NCBI GenBank assembly: GCA_013400975.1
Contig: WBMZ01005349.1
Location: 1 to 64,000, forward strand
DNA from: Atrichornis clamosus
Lineage: Eukaryota > Chordata > Aves > Passeriformes > Menuridae
Length of the DNA: 64,000 nt
Direction: 5' to 3'
Program-made: the position numbers and the translations under genes
In this document: positions 20,810 to 32,600 of the stretch, piece after piece
How positions within the stretch are numbered: position 1 is the stretch's first letter
How the letters are laid out: each line of letters opens with the position of its first letter
Notes under the pieces: generated by a model
Told to the model about the DNA's origin: nothing
The model's input: the letters and a program-made list of their open reading frames with translations, nothing else
Database searches by the model: none

Positions 20810-22320
20810 TTGTATGTTCAGTGCTGGAAAAAGTGCTTTAAATATTTCAGCAACTTTAAAAGTTGTGTGATAAATGTTTACAAAAATGGGGAAAATGTTG
20901 AAACTTGAAACAGGAGGACAGATACTTTCTAGTCAACTGCAGTCATAGATAAATCTGTCAACATTTATAATCTGAAGTAGGAAGTTTAAATATCAAGTAA
21001 CATGTGCTGAATGCTTATATTGAACTGCCTACAATCAATCCATAGGGTCAACTTTTAAAATGTCAGAGGTTTAAATAGTACGTGTTGACAGGAAGCTGAG
21101 ATTTGCTCAGAACACTCTCATGCAGCCCAAGATGTCATTTTTCTCAAACATGGTACTCATGGCCAGTCAGTTACCTGGTTCTTGCTGGCAACATTTCTGA
21201 AGTAATTGGAACTGTTTTTAAAGACTCTTGGTGTGGTTGGGTTTTGGTGCACTGGAGCTGGTTCTCTGTTACGTTCCATCTGGAGCTGTCCCCATGGAAT
21301 TTTTTGCCTTAGTGAAATTTTTCTTTTTTTTTTTTTTTAAATGCTGCTGCAAGAGAGGAAATTACTTGCAAAATCAGGTGATTTAATGATTATTTGAAAG
21401 AAAGATCTGTCCTTGAAAATCATGAAAGAATCTAACCTGTGCTTTCAGAGGAAGGCTGCACAAATGGATGAGGAGAAACAAAATGTGATCAGCGTTTGTG
21501 CCAGCACAGAGGGTGTCATCCTAGCCTGTACAAACACATCACTTCTGCAGTGTTGGGCATTTGAAAATGGCCCCTCTTATATAAACAGCCATCTGATAAA
21601 GTCCTTTAGAGGAGCTGAGAGCGCAGCCCACAGATCAGTGAGGTGTTGTCTGGTATCAAGATTTGGTGCCATCTTCTTGTTTTTGGCCTCTTTGTTACCA
21701 TTACTCTCAGGGGCTCCTTGCAAGGACTGAGGAACCCTGGTCCTTTGGGAATTTTGTCCACAGGTTAATGCCTACTGTGAGGCTGAGATCAGGCATGTTT
21801 GGGTCTGGCAATGGAACAGGATTCATTGAAAGTGAAAAATGAAAGCTGTATGGCAAAAGGAGATAAAAAGGAGAGGAGAAAATAATGCAGTAAAAGAGTT
21901 TGCTTAGCTTTTCCGGTTATTTTCAGTATTATTATTTACTATCCTAGTAGTTTAAAACTCTGACTTTGGATCCAGTTCTCTCTGCTTGACTTCCTTTAGT
22001 GCTAAAGATCTCTGCTCAAAGAACCTTCAGTTCAATCTCAGCACCATGTGAATGAGAAGAAATCCCCCAGGCCTTGACCACCAGCTCTCCCTAGTGCTGT
22101 GCCACACATGATGTCCTGGGTGAAGGGAGAAGAGCTGCCGTTCTGGTATTACTCAGTGCGTTGTGGGCTGTGCACTGGAGGAGTTGAACAGCTCTTCTCT
22201 GAGTCTCTCAGTGTTTAAGAACACACTGATTAGGAGCTGGTAAAAATAGCAGTGTAGGAGGTTGCACACTAAAAGGCTTCCTTAAGTAGGCAGGATAAAA
22301 TAGAAACTTTGCTGATTATC
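20810..22320. other. Intron, no gene seen
   Basis: AT-rich in the first half, with a T run at 21324-21338. A 105-codon frame at 21413-21730 (+) ends in a hydrophobic stretch (CLVSRFGAIFLFLASLLPLL) but shows no family signature or conserved neighbourhood; taken as chance. Confidence 0.5.
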
Positions 22321-22368
22321 TACATATATATATATATATATACACACACACATACACACACAGAGACA
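22321..22368. repeat. Compound (TA)n-(CA)n microsatellite
   Basis: About ten TA units run directly into imperfect CA units with two ATA breaks, then CAGAGACAC. Probably length-variable. Confidence 0.95.
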
Positions 22369-25300
22369 CCCCCTGCTAGGAAGCTCTGCAGGGAGTTGGA
22401 AGCGCAGCAACTTCTTGTGATGTGGAAGTAGCTGGTTGGATTATCCATGAAATGTGCTTTATTACTTCAGTCATCAGCTCTAACATGTTTGTAACTGTCT
22501 TCAGGACTTTTTACCTCATCTGCCTAGTCTCCCAGAACGGTTTTCCCATCCCTAAAACGTTTGGTTCATGAAATTGCCTTCCAAGAAGTTTTTCCTTGTT
22601 TAGTGTGTGCAAGTAGCATATCCTGTGCCAGCCTCATCCCAATCCTTGCCTGTGTGTGAGTCTTGTGCGCTCATGTCAGCGAGCGTGGTAGCTTTTACAA
22701 ACAGTGCTGAATGATGCCATGGGGCAGAAAAAGTCCAAACATTTCCAGATGTGTGTTCTTGAGGAAGGGATGTGTCTGGGCTTCTTAGGACTTCAGTGCA
22801 CTCCCAACTTTTCAGAATCACAGATGTCTTAAATTTTATGGTGATGCCCCTACTTGTCGTCTGGGGGTAACTCAATCTCTGCATGGATCTCTAGCAGTTA
22901 CTTTTGCTCCCTTGTGCGTGGAACAAAAGTATTAAACTACGAAGACAGTTGGCAGAGATTGTGTGATGCAAAGCATGGTCCTCCCTCCATCTCCAGCTCC
23001 ATTCTCTAATCCCTCCACCCTTACTCAGTTTCTGTAGCATCTGGCTGTTGTTTGCCAGTCTCTCCCTGTTTTTAATGTGGGGCAACTACTCTCCCTTGGT
23101 GGATTTTAGTTGTTGGGCTTTGACTCTTCATAGGAACTCTTGGGAATTTAAAAGGATTCTCTTAGAATGGGTATTCATGAATATGGCTGGCCAGGGGGCT
23201 GTTTAGGCAGAGGCAGTTTAAGAGTTAACTGTATTCTGTGCAGTTGTGCTGTTTCCATGTATCTCCTTCAAGCCTTTAACTCCATAGCAACCACATGTGC
23301 ATCTCTGCCTCTTCCCCAGCTCTACTCACAGCCTGATTAATGTGCGCCAAAGGCGGGATGTTATTGAGTGATAAATTCTGTAGACTTGGTTCTTCTCATG
23401 TTTTGCTGTGACCCGTTTACCCTCTTGGGATTAGAGCTGACCCTCAAATAATGCAAATCCAGTATTTCTGAGGATGTTTCCCCCTGCTCCTATCTCGTCT
23501 TGTAGCCAAGTCTAGTGTAGTTGTTTTATAGTAATTTTCTTCAATAATGTGATCTTTTTTCCCTGGTAATTTAGTGCAAGCAAGGAAAGGTATAAGTCTA
23601 TTTTGGCATAAAACTAAAGTTATTCATATGCTTAATTTTTGTGGTTTTAAAGGAAAATGCATAGTTTCAGGTATGTTTCTGAATTAATTACCTGGAGGAG
23701 GAACAAGTAGCAAGTAAATCTATTTCTTCCCTGTTGAATTTTTTCTCAATATTTTTGCTTAAATGCCAAGGTCTTTGCTTCTGTTTTGAATGAAATTGGT
23801 TTTGTTTGTGAAGTGTGAATTGCTTGCTGAGATGGAGCTGAGTAACACAAACTCTAAAGGTTTCACCATGTGAGTGAACAGGTAACTTGTGTGTATCTTC
23901 TTAAACCACAGATAAAAACTGATGCCTTGAGTTTTGGTAGCTGACTATGGTTGTTCTTTGACTCCTTTGAAAACAGGTAGCAAAACGTGTTACAACAAAA
24001 TACAAGTTAAACCAATTTTCTTGCCCATTGGGACTTGGCTGTGAGTGTGCATATGGCCAATTACCTTTGCTCATCTGAGAAACAGTAATTTCTTATGTGT
24101 GGTAACTTAATTGTTCAAAATTGGCCTGTCTGTACCCTGCTATTTCAAAGCACCAGATAGATGGAAAAGCTCAAATGGATCTTTAAACAGATGTGATCCA
24201 GACAGCCAGCAGTGTGTTTTGCAGATAGATGGCATGCCAGATCTGTGCAGATGTAAAATGTTTTTGCATTATCTGGTTTGGACAGGATGGGGACAGAAAT
24301 CACCAACTCTTCTAAGACTGCAAGGCTCCCCTTTACTTGCTGGAGACAATGTATTAATCCAGCTGTCCTTTAGGGCCTGCACTAAGAGCCATCTACTGGA
24401 TATTGGGACAGCATCAAGGTTTGACAACTGGGGCAAAAATTGTCAGCTTTTAGTTCAAATCTAACTTCCAGCTAAGAAAGGTTGTTGTATGGAGCCGTGT
24501 AGAGCCCTGTGTTCAGTGTGCTGTCAGTGCCACTCCAGCCTGTGGTATGATTGTGCCTCATCTCTCTTGGGAAGCCGTAACCAGGTGTGGATCTTCCCAA
24601 AATCTGGCAAACTTGCAAGGCTAGCTCAGAGGGAGTGGGAAGGGCCCCAGCCCCCCCCAGAACAGGAAGTGTTGAGACCCTGATGAGTAGCAAGTAAAAA
24701 ATAAAACAAAAAGAAAATCTTAAAACAGGAAAATTTTATGAAGTACTTAGCACTCTTTTCTTTCTTTGCTGGTAACAGGGGGTTTATTACATTAATGCTG
24801 TCTCAAATTGGAGACTGCCTACAGTTGTCATTATTTGCAATTCTCTGTGACCATTTGGATTCCACTGTACCCACAGGGATCAAAGAGCTGCGAGAAGACA
24901 CTTAGCAGGAAAGAGTCTCAGAGATACTAGTTTAAACAGTTCTGATTTCCTTTCCTCTAGAAGGTATATGTTCTTGCTGATTCATTGTAATATTTCCTCA
25001 GAGGAAGAAAATTTTCCTGATCTTTGATTTAGCAAGGGGTTTGCTTATTGAACACTGAGACGTCCAGGGTTATAAGATGTGGTCTTACAGCGAGATTTGA
25101 ACGATTTAATGAGTTACCGTCCCTTGGCAGAGTCAAGGTTAAAAGATTTTTGCTGGAGCAACCTTGCCTTAACTCAGCGTGAAGTCACACAGGTTCTTGT
25201 GCTGGCTGATTAACACTGCTGTAATGTTTAGCCAACTTTCCTTTGTGTTTTCCAAACGGATCTGGCAAACAATGGTGCTCTCCAACGTACGGTAACTGCT

Positions 25301-26588
25301 TGTGGAACCAAGCTGATCACTTAAATGAGTTTGTCGCTTTGAAGTGGCTGCTGTGTGGTAACTGAAGGTGGCAGAGTTGAGAATGCTCCTTTGACTCTAA
25401 GTTTGGAAAGTGGTTTATTAACTGACCATGTAGGAGTGGGGAAAAAAATTGTGAGAGTACTGTTCCCTTTGGAATGTGACAGCTAGTGCAGTAGTGTCCT
25501 GTACTGCCTCTTCCTAGGGACTACAACCAAAAACATGTTTGCAGTAAAATAAGGAAAGAAGGGAAGTGTTTTGTTTGGAGAGTCTGGTGACTGGGAATCC
25601 TAAAACCTGGATTTTATTGTCTACTTTTATTACTGGTAAACTAACTGATGTTTTGAGGGAAGTTAGAAAAACTTCATGTTTTAGGAAGTGTTCTGTTGCC
25701 ATCTTGGGAGTGTTCGATATTTCATCTTCTCTTGTTTTTGTCTGTGAAGATAAGATAAGGATAAGATATCTTCCTTATGAGTCTACCTACTTGCTCCAAC
25801 TATGGCCAATATAATCTCAGATGTAAACAGCCTGAAGACTTGATTCTTCAGGCTTTGTGAGAATAAACATGATTAATAAAGAGGGGATAAACATGAGATT
25901 AAAAAAAGCTTTCCAGGGATTGTTCTGATATTCTTTATGATATTGTTAATACTAATTTTGCAAAAGGAATATTTCTGCTTTACTGTGTGGAAGTCTGAGC
26001 TCCAGGGAAACCCTGCCTTGTAGTTGCACGAGAACTTGCAGCACCTTAATTTCCTGGGTTGCATAGGGTTAGAGGTTGCACAGAGTTGCTGATGTGGAAT
26101 TCTCACGGTTTTAACATGCTCGGGTTTTGCAAAGTTAATGGAGTCGCTGCCTGGAGAGCTGTGCATGTTGGAAGCCTTAACAGTTCAAGCTCTGAAGCCT
26201 CAGCTGCATCGTGCATTTTGCATTGTGCCGTATGACAGTTGATTTCTCCTGGCAGCTGGCCGAGGACTGGGAGGATGACTTACGTTTCAGCAGAAGCCTG
26301 ACTGAATGAATGTGCTTCTGAAAACACGTTCAGTTGGTGTTTTTTCTGGGGGGAATCTGTCAGAAACTTCTGAGCAGCTGTAGTTGCAGCTTTTGTATAT
26401 GGTAGGGATCGCCTGGTGGCAGGAGTGGGGGAAAAGGAGGCATTCACATCTTATCTCTCGCATGTTTTGATAGTGGTGATGATTGATTCTCTAAGTATTG
26501 AATTAGTCTGTGCCAAACCATGGATGTTGACATCAGCCTTGTTAACCTTGACACTTGGTGGAATTAGTGATGTGTAGAAACTTGATGA
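22369..26588. other. Intron, no gene seen
   Basis: Four kilobases with no recognised repeat or gene. The longest frame, 117 codons at 24111-24464 (+), matches no family I can recognise. A C run lies at about 24651-24658. Confidence 0.5.
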
Positions 26589-26634
26589 GATGATTATTCG
26601 ATGATTATTCAATCCTATAGATTGCTATAGATTG
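26589..26634. repeat. Two adjacent micro-duplications (11 bp and 10 bp units)
   Basis: GATGATTATTC is repeated perfectly at 26589-26599 and 26600-26610. Five bases on, CTATAGATTG is repeated perfectly at 26615-26624 and 26625-26634, with a partial third copy (CTAGATTG). Two separate slippage events side by side. Confidence 0.95.
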
Positions 26635-26649
26635 CTAGATTGAGATTGC

Positions 26650-29600
26650 AGTGATTCTACTGACTGGCTCCTGCTACAGCCAGCAGGTTCCCTCTTGGCT
26701 GTTGTGCCCAAGCACATCTGATTCCCCTGTGCTTGCACCAGTTCAAGTGATATTTTTCTGATATGTTTACATGCTGGATTTTGCATGTGCTTTAGTCAGC
26801 ATTACATGTTAAGATTTCCACCCTGTGGCCTTTGTGTTTCCTAAAGGTGACCCATCTTGTCCCTCTTCCCTAAAGTTCACACCCTTCCCAGGTGTAATAA
26901 ATGACAGATGCTTTATTCTGATGAACTCTCAACAGGAGGTATCACTGACATAAAGATGGTTAATAGCAGCAAGAGATGGCAAATGGAGATGAAAATAAAA
27001 TGTTTTCAGGGAGCTTTTAGCAATTCCCTTGTGATCCTAAATGCTGATCTTGACTGTGCAGAAATGACAGGGGAGACACCCTTTGCTACGTGGGGAAGAG
27101 TAGAAATGACCTGTCTTCAGGGTGAACCATGGAGGAAGGACTGGGTCCTGGAGGCTAACATGAAATTCTTGTCTCCAGAGACAGGTGGTGTGTCAAAGCA
27201 GCAGATCTGCAAAGAGTTCTTTAGAGACATATCAAAATCCTTCCTAAAGAGAGATGGACAAATTCAGAGTGACTGAAACCATTGTTTATGTTGCTTTCAA
27301 AGGTTGTTTGCTTGATTTGTTGTTGTTATTCTTTTGGTTTTGGGTTTTGTTTTTGTTTTTTAACCACGTACAAGACACACATGAGTGTGCACACACACAT
27401 ACATGCAGTTCTTGGAACCCACAGTCCTCTGCTTGGAGTGATGGTTCAGATGCCAAAGCCCAAGTGAAAAAGTAGATACAGGCACCCACTGGCCACCACC
27501 TAATCCTGTACCCTGTGCTTTATTGATTCTCTCCTTTGGTGGTACTTGAGGGAAGGGGATTATATGGAAGAACTTGATTCCTCCTCTGAGTCCTGGAAGC
27601 TGCTGGTGCTTGGGAACACGTCCCTGGGCACATGCTGGCTGGAACTGGTCCTTCATTACCTGGCTCTTCATTTGGGTGAATTGGGTAATTGAGTCCCATT
27701 TTTCAGATTGGGGATAGGGCTGTGATGCTGTATCATTCCTGTCTGATGGAGTAATGGCAGAAAATGAGATCCCTGCAAGCACTGTTCACTTGGTGTTCTT
27801 GGTGAGTGCCGTTTAGAGAAGATGATGACTCCCTGCCCTGTCCTGTTCTTCCTCAGCCTGTTATCCACACCCCTGATTGCACGCTTCAGTCCTTAGGGAG
27901 ATGGTAAGGCATGAGGGAAAGTGATTAATTTCCTGCCAGATGGGGAGATTGTTTCACCCAACAAAAGTCTTGTGAGGTCTTGCAGGCTCTGACTCTCCAC
28001 CTGGTATCCAGAGCTTTGAGGGAATGGATGCTTCCATCAGTGCAGATAGCATTTCATGACGCCTTATGCACTGAACCTGGTCCTGACTAGTTTGTGAAGG
28101 TTTGTGGGCATTTGTTTCTCGTGCCTGTTGCTGTTGTGCTGTTGTGCAGTCAAGAGCAGATCTTGCTGCCTCCTGTTCAGCTTCCCCCTTTGGAAAGAAA
28201 AAGAAGACATTCAAATGGGTTTTGTCTCCTTGCTGCTCAGGGAAGTTGAGTGTTTTGATGATTAGACATGAGCAATGTATGATCTTGGGACCTCTGATTT
28301 TTAAGCTGTATCACTTCAAGATAAACAATGACTCTTATGGGAAGCTTTACGGTTTGCAATCCTCCATACTGATAGCTTTTTTCCTCTTTGTGTTGTCCTG
28401 CAGTTGATTTTGGAGCCAGGTAAGGAGAAATTCCGGCATTGTTCTTTTTTTTTTTTCCCCATTAAAAAGAAGCTCTTCTTCTGCAGGGCAGGAGGGACTT
28501 TAAAAGGCTAGATTGGTAAATATACACTCATTTCACCAACCATTCATTATTCCCATGGGTTTGAGTTATTTGCTGCTTCTTCCTTCTTTTTCTTAAATTC
28601 TTTGACTAGTTCTACTCAAGTTATTTTGGGGAAGAAAGTATGAGGAATGGAAACTTCTTTGAAATGCTACAGTTTTTCCTAGTTTTTGTTTGTTTGTGGG
28701 GTTTTTTTTTTGTTAGTTGGTTTTCTGTGTGCGTGCTTTATTTATGGTTGTTTTCTTAAAAATAATATTTAACAAAGGTGTTGTTTTGTATTCATTTGTG
28801 GGGAACCACTTTAGTTTTTCAGGTCTGGAATAAAGAAAAAATGTTTAGGTCAAAAGGGCAGAGAAATGTTTATTTTGGTCAAAAAAAATGCTATTAGAAA
28901 GATGTTTGGAAAGAAAATTATTGACAAACCTCTAGTATTTAGGTACTGAAATGTTTCTAAGTGCTTCCTGTGCTTTATAACTCCTCCCATTTATTGATCA
29001 CTTGAACTTTCTCTAACCTTAGTTCTTCCAGCAGCTTGTCTAGCAGTACATTGCATGTTGAACCCCTTTCAGAAATCCTTCACATAAAACGTAGGTTTGG
29101 GCAAATATATTTGTAAAGTGTTACAGCAAAGGACCTGAAAGCAGAATGAATAGTGCTGTCCCATTGTCACTGCATTATATTTGTCACTGTCTCCAAGCCA
29201 TGTATTTACTAAGCTTCAGCAAAAGTTGGATTATTCGAATTCAGTGTTTATCTGGGAGTTTTTTGCCATGGGAGTTTTTTGACACGATTTTAGTTCTGTT
29301 GGTTACAAGGTGGTAACATGACAGTAATAGCATTTCCATCCTGCAGAATAGTGCATTCAGGAATATTATGAACAATTTAGTAGAAGGCTCCATGACAGGA
29401 ACATTTCTTAAATGGAAAAGTTAAAAAATTGTAGCCACACTGTGATTCCATCTGACTGTCTGTCTGTGTGCTGCCAGCAGAGGCTGTTGTGTTTGGCTGT
29501 GCTGCAGCCTCTTCCCGTGGCCTCCCCTGGGCCGGCTCTGCCAAGCAGCTGATCCATCAGCTGGGGGCTCAAAGCCTCCAAGCTTGTCTGTGTAGTTTTC

Positions 29601-32600
29601 AGCTATTTTTTCCTCCCCCTGAATTCTTCACCCATCTTACCAGGACTGGCACAAGGTTTGCTGTGGGAATGAACAGCTGGGGGTGGTTGAGTGGCATATG
29701 ACTGCTGTTTCAGCCTGGGTTTGTGCTGCACCAGAGTGGTTGCACAGCCAACCCTTGGTTTGTTTCTGCACTGACCAGCCATTTGTGCTGTTTAGTTATG
29801 TTGTACTTATATTTCAAAGCTTATTCTCCCTGTCTGCCTTTATAGACCTACACAGCCTATAGATCTAATGCTTTTTCAACCAAAACAACTGTGGATGGGA
29901 TTGCCCTGGTGTTCCCCACTGATTGGGGCATGCTGTGTCTCAAGAGGTAGCACTCTCCTAGTGCTATATAGCCAAGAGCTGGTGGGAATGGAGAGGTGGG
30001 AAAAAAAAAAAGAAAAACAGAAAAAGAAAAAGGAAACTCTTCCTGACACTTCCATTCATCTAGGTCTCATCAGAGGCTGGAAGGATTTGAGTCTTTCATG
30101 CCAAAATGCTGCTGCATTATGGTATGTGCTTATTTGAAATTTGGAGTACTCATGAAAACTGTTTACAAGTAATTTTAAGGTCATGACTTGAATTTCTGGT
30201 CACCACAAGAAGTTTTTTATGTTACTCAGCCTGCCTGTCATGATCCGGCATAGACTGTGAGGAAAACTAGCAGAGCACTGGGGAGTTTGAGGGTAACAAT
30301 TTAGCAGCTGTGTTTCACTTGCAGCCTGGGTCAGGGCTGATTAAGTGCAGATCAGCTCTCTAGATTTCACTAAGAGTTGCTCTGGGTTTATATAACTTCT
30401 TGATGGTTGTGGATTTGCTTCTACTTCTACTTTTTAAACATGTGTGATGGGTGTGATGAGTTTCCTTTTGGTTTTCTCTGCCTTTTCAGCTGTTTTTTCA
30501 GCTTTCCCAGCCTCATGAGGATCTACTTTCAGACCTTTCTTGGGTAGGAGTGGCATATGAATACTGTTATTTTAGCTGGACTTGGAACTAAGTCCTAGTT
30601 CTCCTTAGAGCTGTATGGCTATCAGGTGGGAAAGTTTGAGCATCTGGTCCAAAAGGGGATAAATATTCTTCCCTCCTGTGTGTCAATAACTGTAAAGTCC
30701 TTTCCAGACTGACTAAATGTTCTGCATTTCAAGCAGTGCTGTGGCAACTGATCCATTTGGCATTATGCATTAGCTGGTCTGGTAACAGATGTAGGATGTT
30801 GAATGATTCCTACCAGTGAATCAAGGGGGCCTTTAGCTAGCTGCTTTGTTACTCATTTGGGATTTAAGGGTTGGTTATAAATATGGGGTCCAATACTAGA
30901 TGGACTGGTGGGTCTCCTAGGAGATGGGTGCCAGTGCTGGCATGCAGAGAGGGATTACCTGAGAGGCTTTATTTTACTTTCATCCTGTAGGGACATGTTG
31001 CCCTGGCTCTGATGTCATTGCAGGTAGTCATAAAACCAATGTGCTTTATCCTGAGACAGATAATATTCTTGGCTGAACTGGGGTCAGTGACTGGAAGCTT
31101 AAATAAGTTAATTAATTAAAACAGTTCCTTTACAAACAGTTTGACAGCAGACTCACTACCAACAAATGAACTGTGTAGCACTAAACATGACTAAAAATTA
31201 AAGAAAAAGGCTGTACCATCCTGCAAACAAAACCATCCCTATATGCACAGGTTGATAAAAGCCATATAGGCAAATAAAGGTAGTAAAAGGACATTTGGAA
31301 TTCAGGCTAAATTTTGTCCAACTGTGTAAACAACACCCACTGTAATAATCTATTTCATGATTTGAGCTTGTGTTTCTTTTAAGAAGACTTGGGTTAGGCA
31401 GGGTTAGATATAAAAAGGCTCAGAAACATGGAATGAGGAGTATGATGTTAAAATGCTTTGAGTGGCAAAGCTGACTTAGAGGATTCCTGTGCTTTTTAAA
31501 ATCCCCATCTCTGGGTGTTGTTCCTCTCAGTTGTGCTAATGTCACTATTTGTGGGACTGCATTTGTCATTCATTGATGACAATAAGATCAAAAGCAAAAC
31601 TTAAAAGCAGAGGGAGGTGAGTGGAATCTAAATTTGAACTTGGTCCCAGGAATGTCCATGGGGGTGGTAGGTTACTGTAGAGAGGGTTGGGAGTGAACAC
31701 AGTGGGAACCTCTTGAGTGGGATTTGCAGCCAGGGATATTGCAAGGTGTAATTGTGCCCTTATGCATCCTGAAAATTTTGGGCTGCTGCGAAGCTGTGCA
31801 TCTGTCAGGGCAGGGTTTTACTGTGTGACCTAGAGGTGGGAAAAGAGAAATAGCACGTGTGCAAATGTTAGAAGTCACCTGTCTTTGTTGAACAAATGTT
31901 GTGTTTGGACCTTCAGAAATCTTGCTTCCTGCTCTGAGGGAGGCATGTGGGGATCTGGGGATGTTTTGGGTTTGGGTAGACAGGAGGCTACAGATTTGAT
32001 ACGAGACCTGCAGGAGCCTCTGCCTTTGCTGTGCTGCTTGGGCTGCCTGGGTACTCACCTCTGGTGAGGCAAATGGAGGGATGTGGGCTAAGGAATAGAA
32101 GTGGTGGTGTGACTTGATGTCTGAGCAAGGCACATGAACAAAGGATTTTCTTAATTGGGGAGGAGAAAAACTGACTTTTTTTTTTCCTGGTGTTGGGGTT
32201 GATCTCTCTAAATTGTTAGAGAGAAACTGGGGATATGGGGTATTTCAGCAGCTGCGGGAGCAAAGGAAGGATTGGCTGTGTTCTCTGAGCTAACCAAGTC
32301 CTTAGACTTTCCCATCTCCTTTCTTAATTAGCAGTGAGTTTGAGGACAGTGGCCAACAGGAATCTGCAGTTCTGTTTTTTCACTGGTGTGGAGACTGTGA
32401 GGGATATGGATCAGGGTGTATTCTCCCTGAGAGGCCTGTAGTGAGGCTGGGACCTAGGGCATGCTCAGGGAAGTGTCTTCCATTGTTGAAGCTAAGGCAG
32501 CTTCATTTGATTTCTTCTGGGGTGTATCTCCAGAGTGTGTTGTTGATATATATTGCAGTAACTCTCATTAAAGGCAGAGACACCTTTAATAGAGATTCAA

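Noticed and set aside
21413..21730. 105-codon frame with a hydrophobic C-terminal stretch, possible small membrane protein
   Set aside because: No start context, family match or conservation evidence. T-rich intron often yields hydrophobic frames.
26908..27276. 122-codon plus-strand frame with protein-like composition
   Set aside because: Matches nothing I know, and no splice signals or conserved neighbours support it.
31672..32133. 153-codon minus-strand frame
   Set aside because: No family signature; the sense strand is G-rich, which depletes antisense stops.
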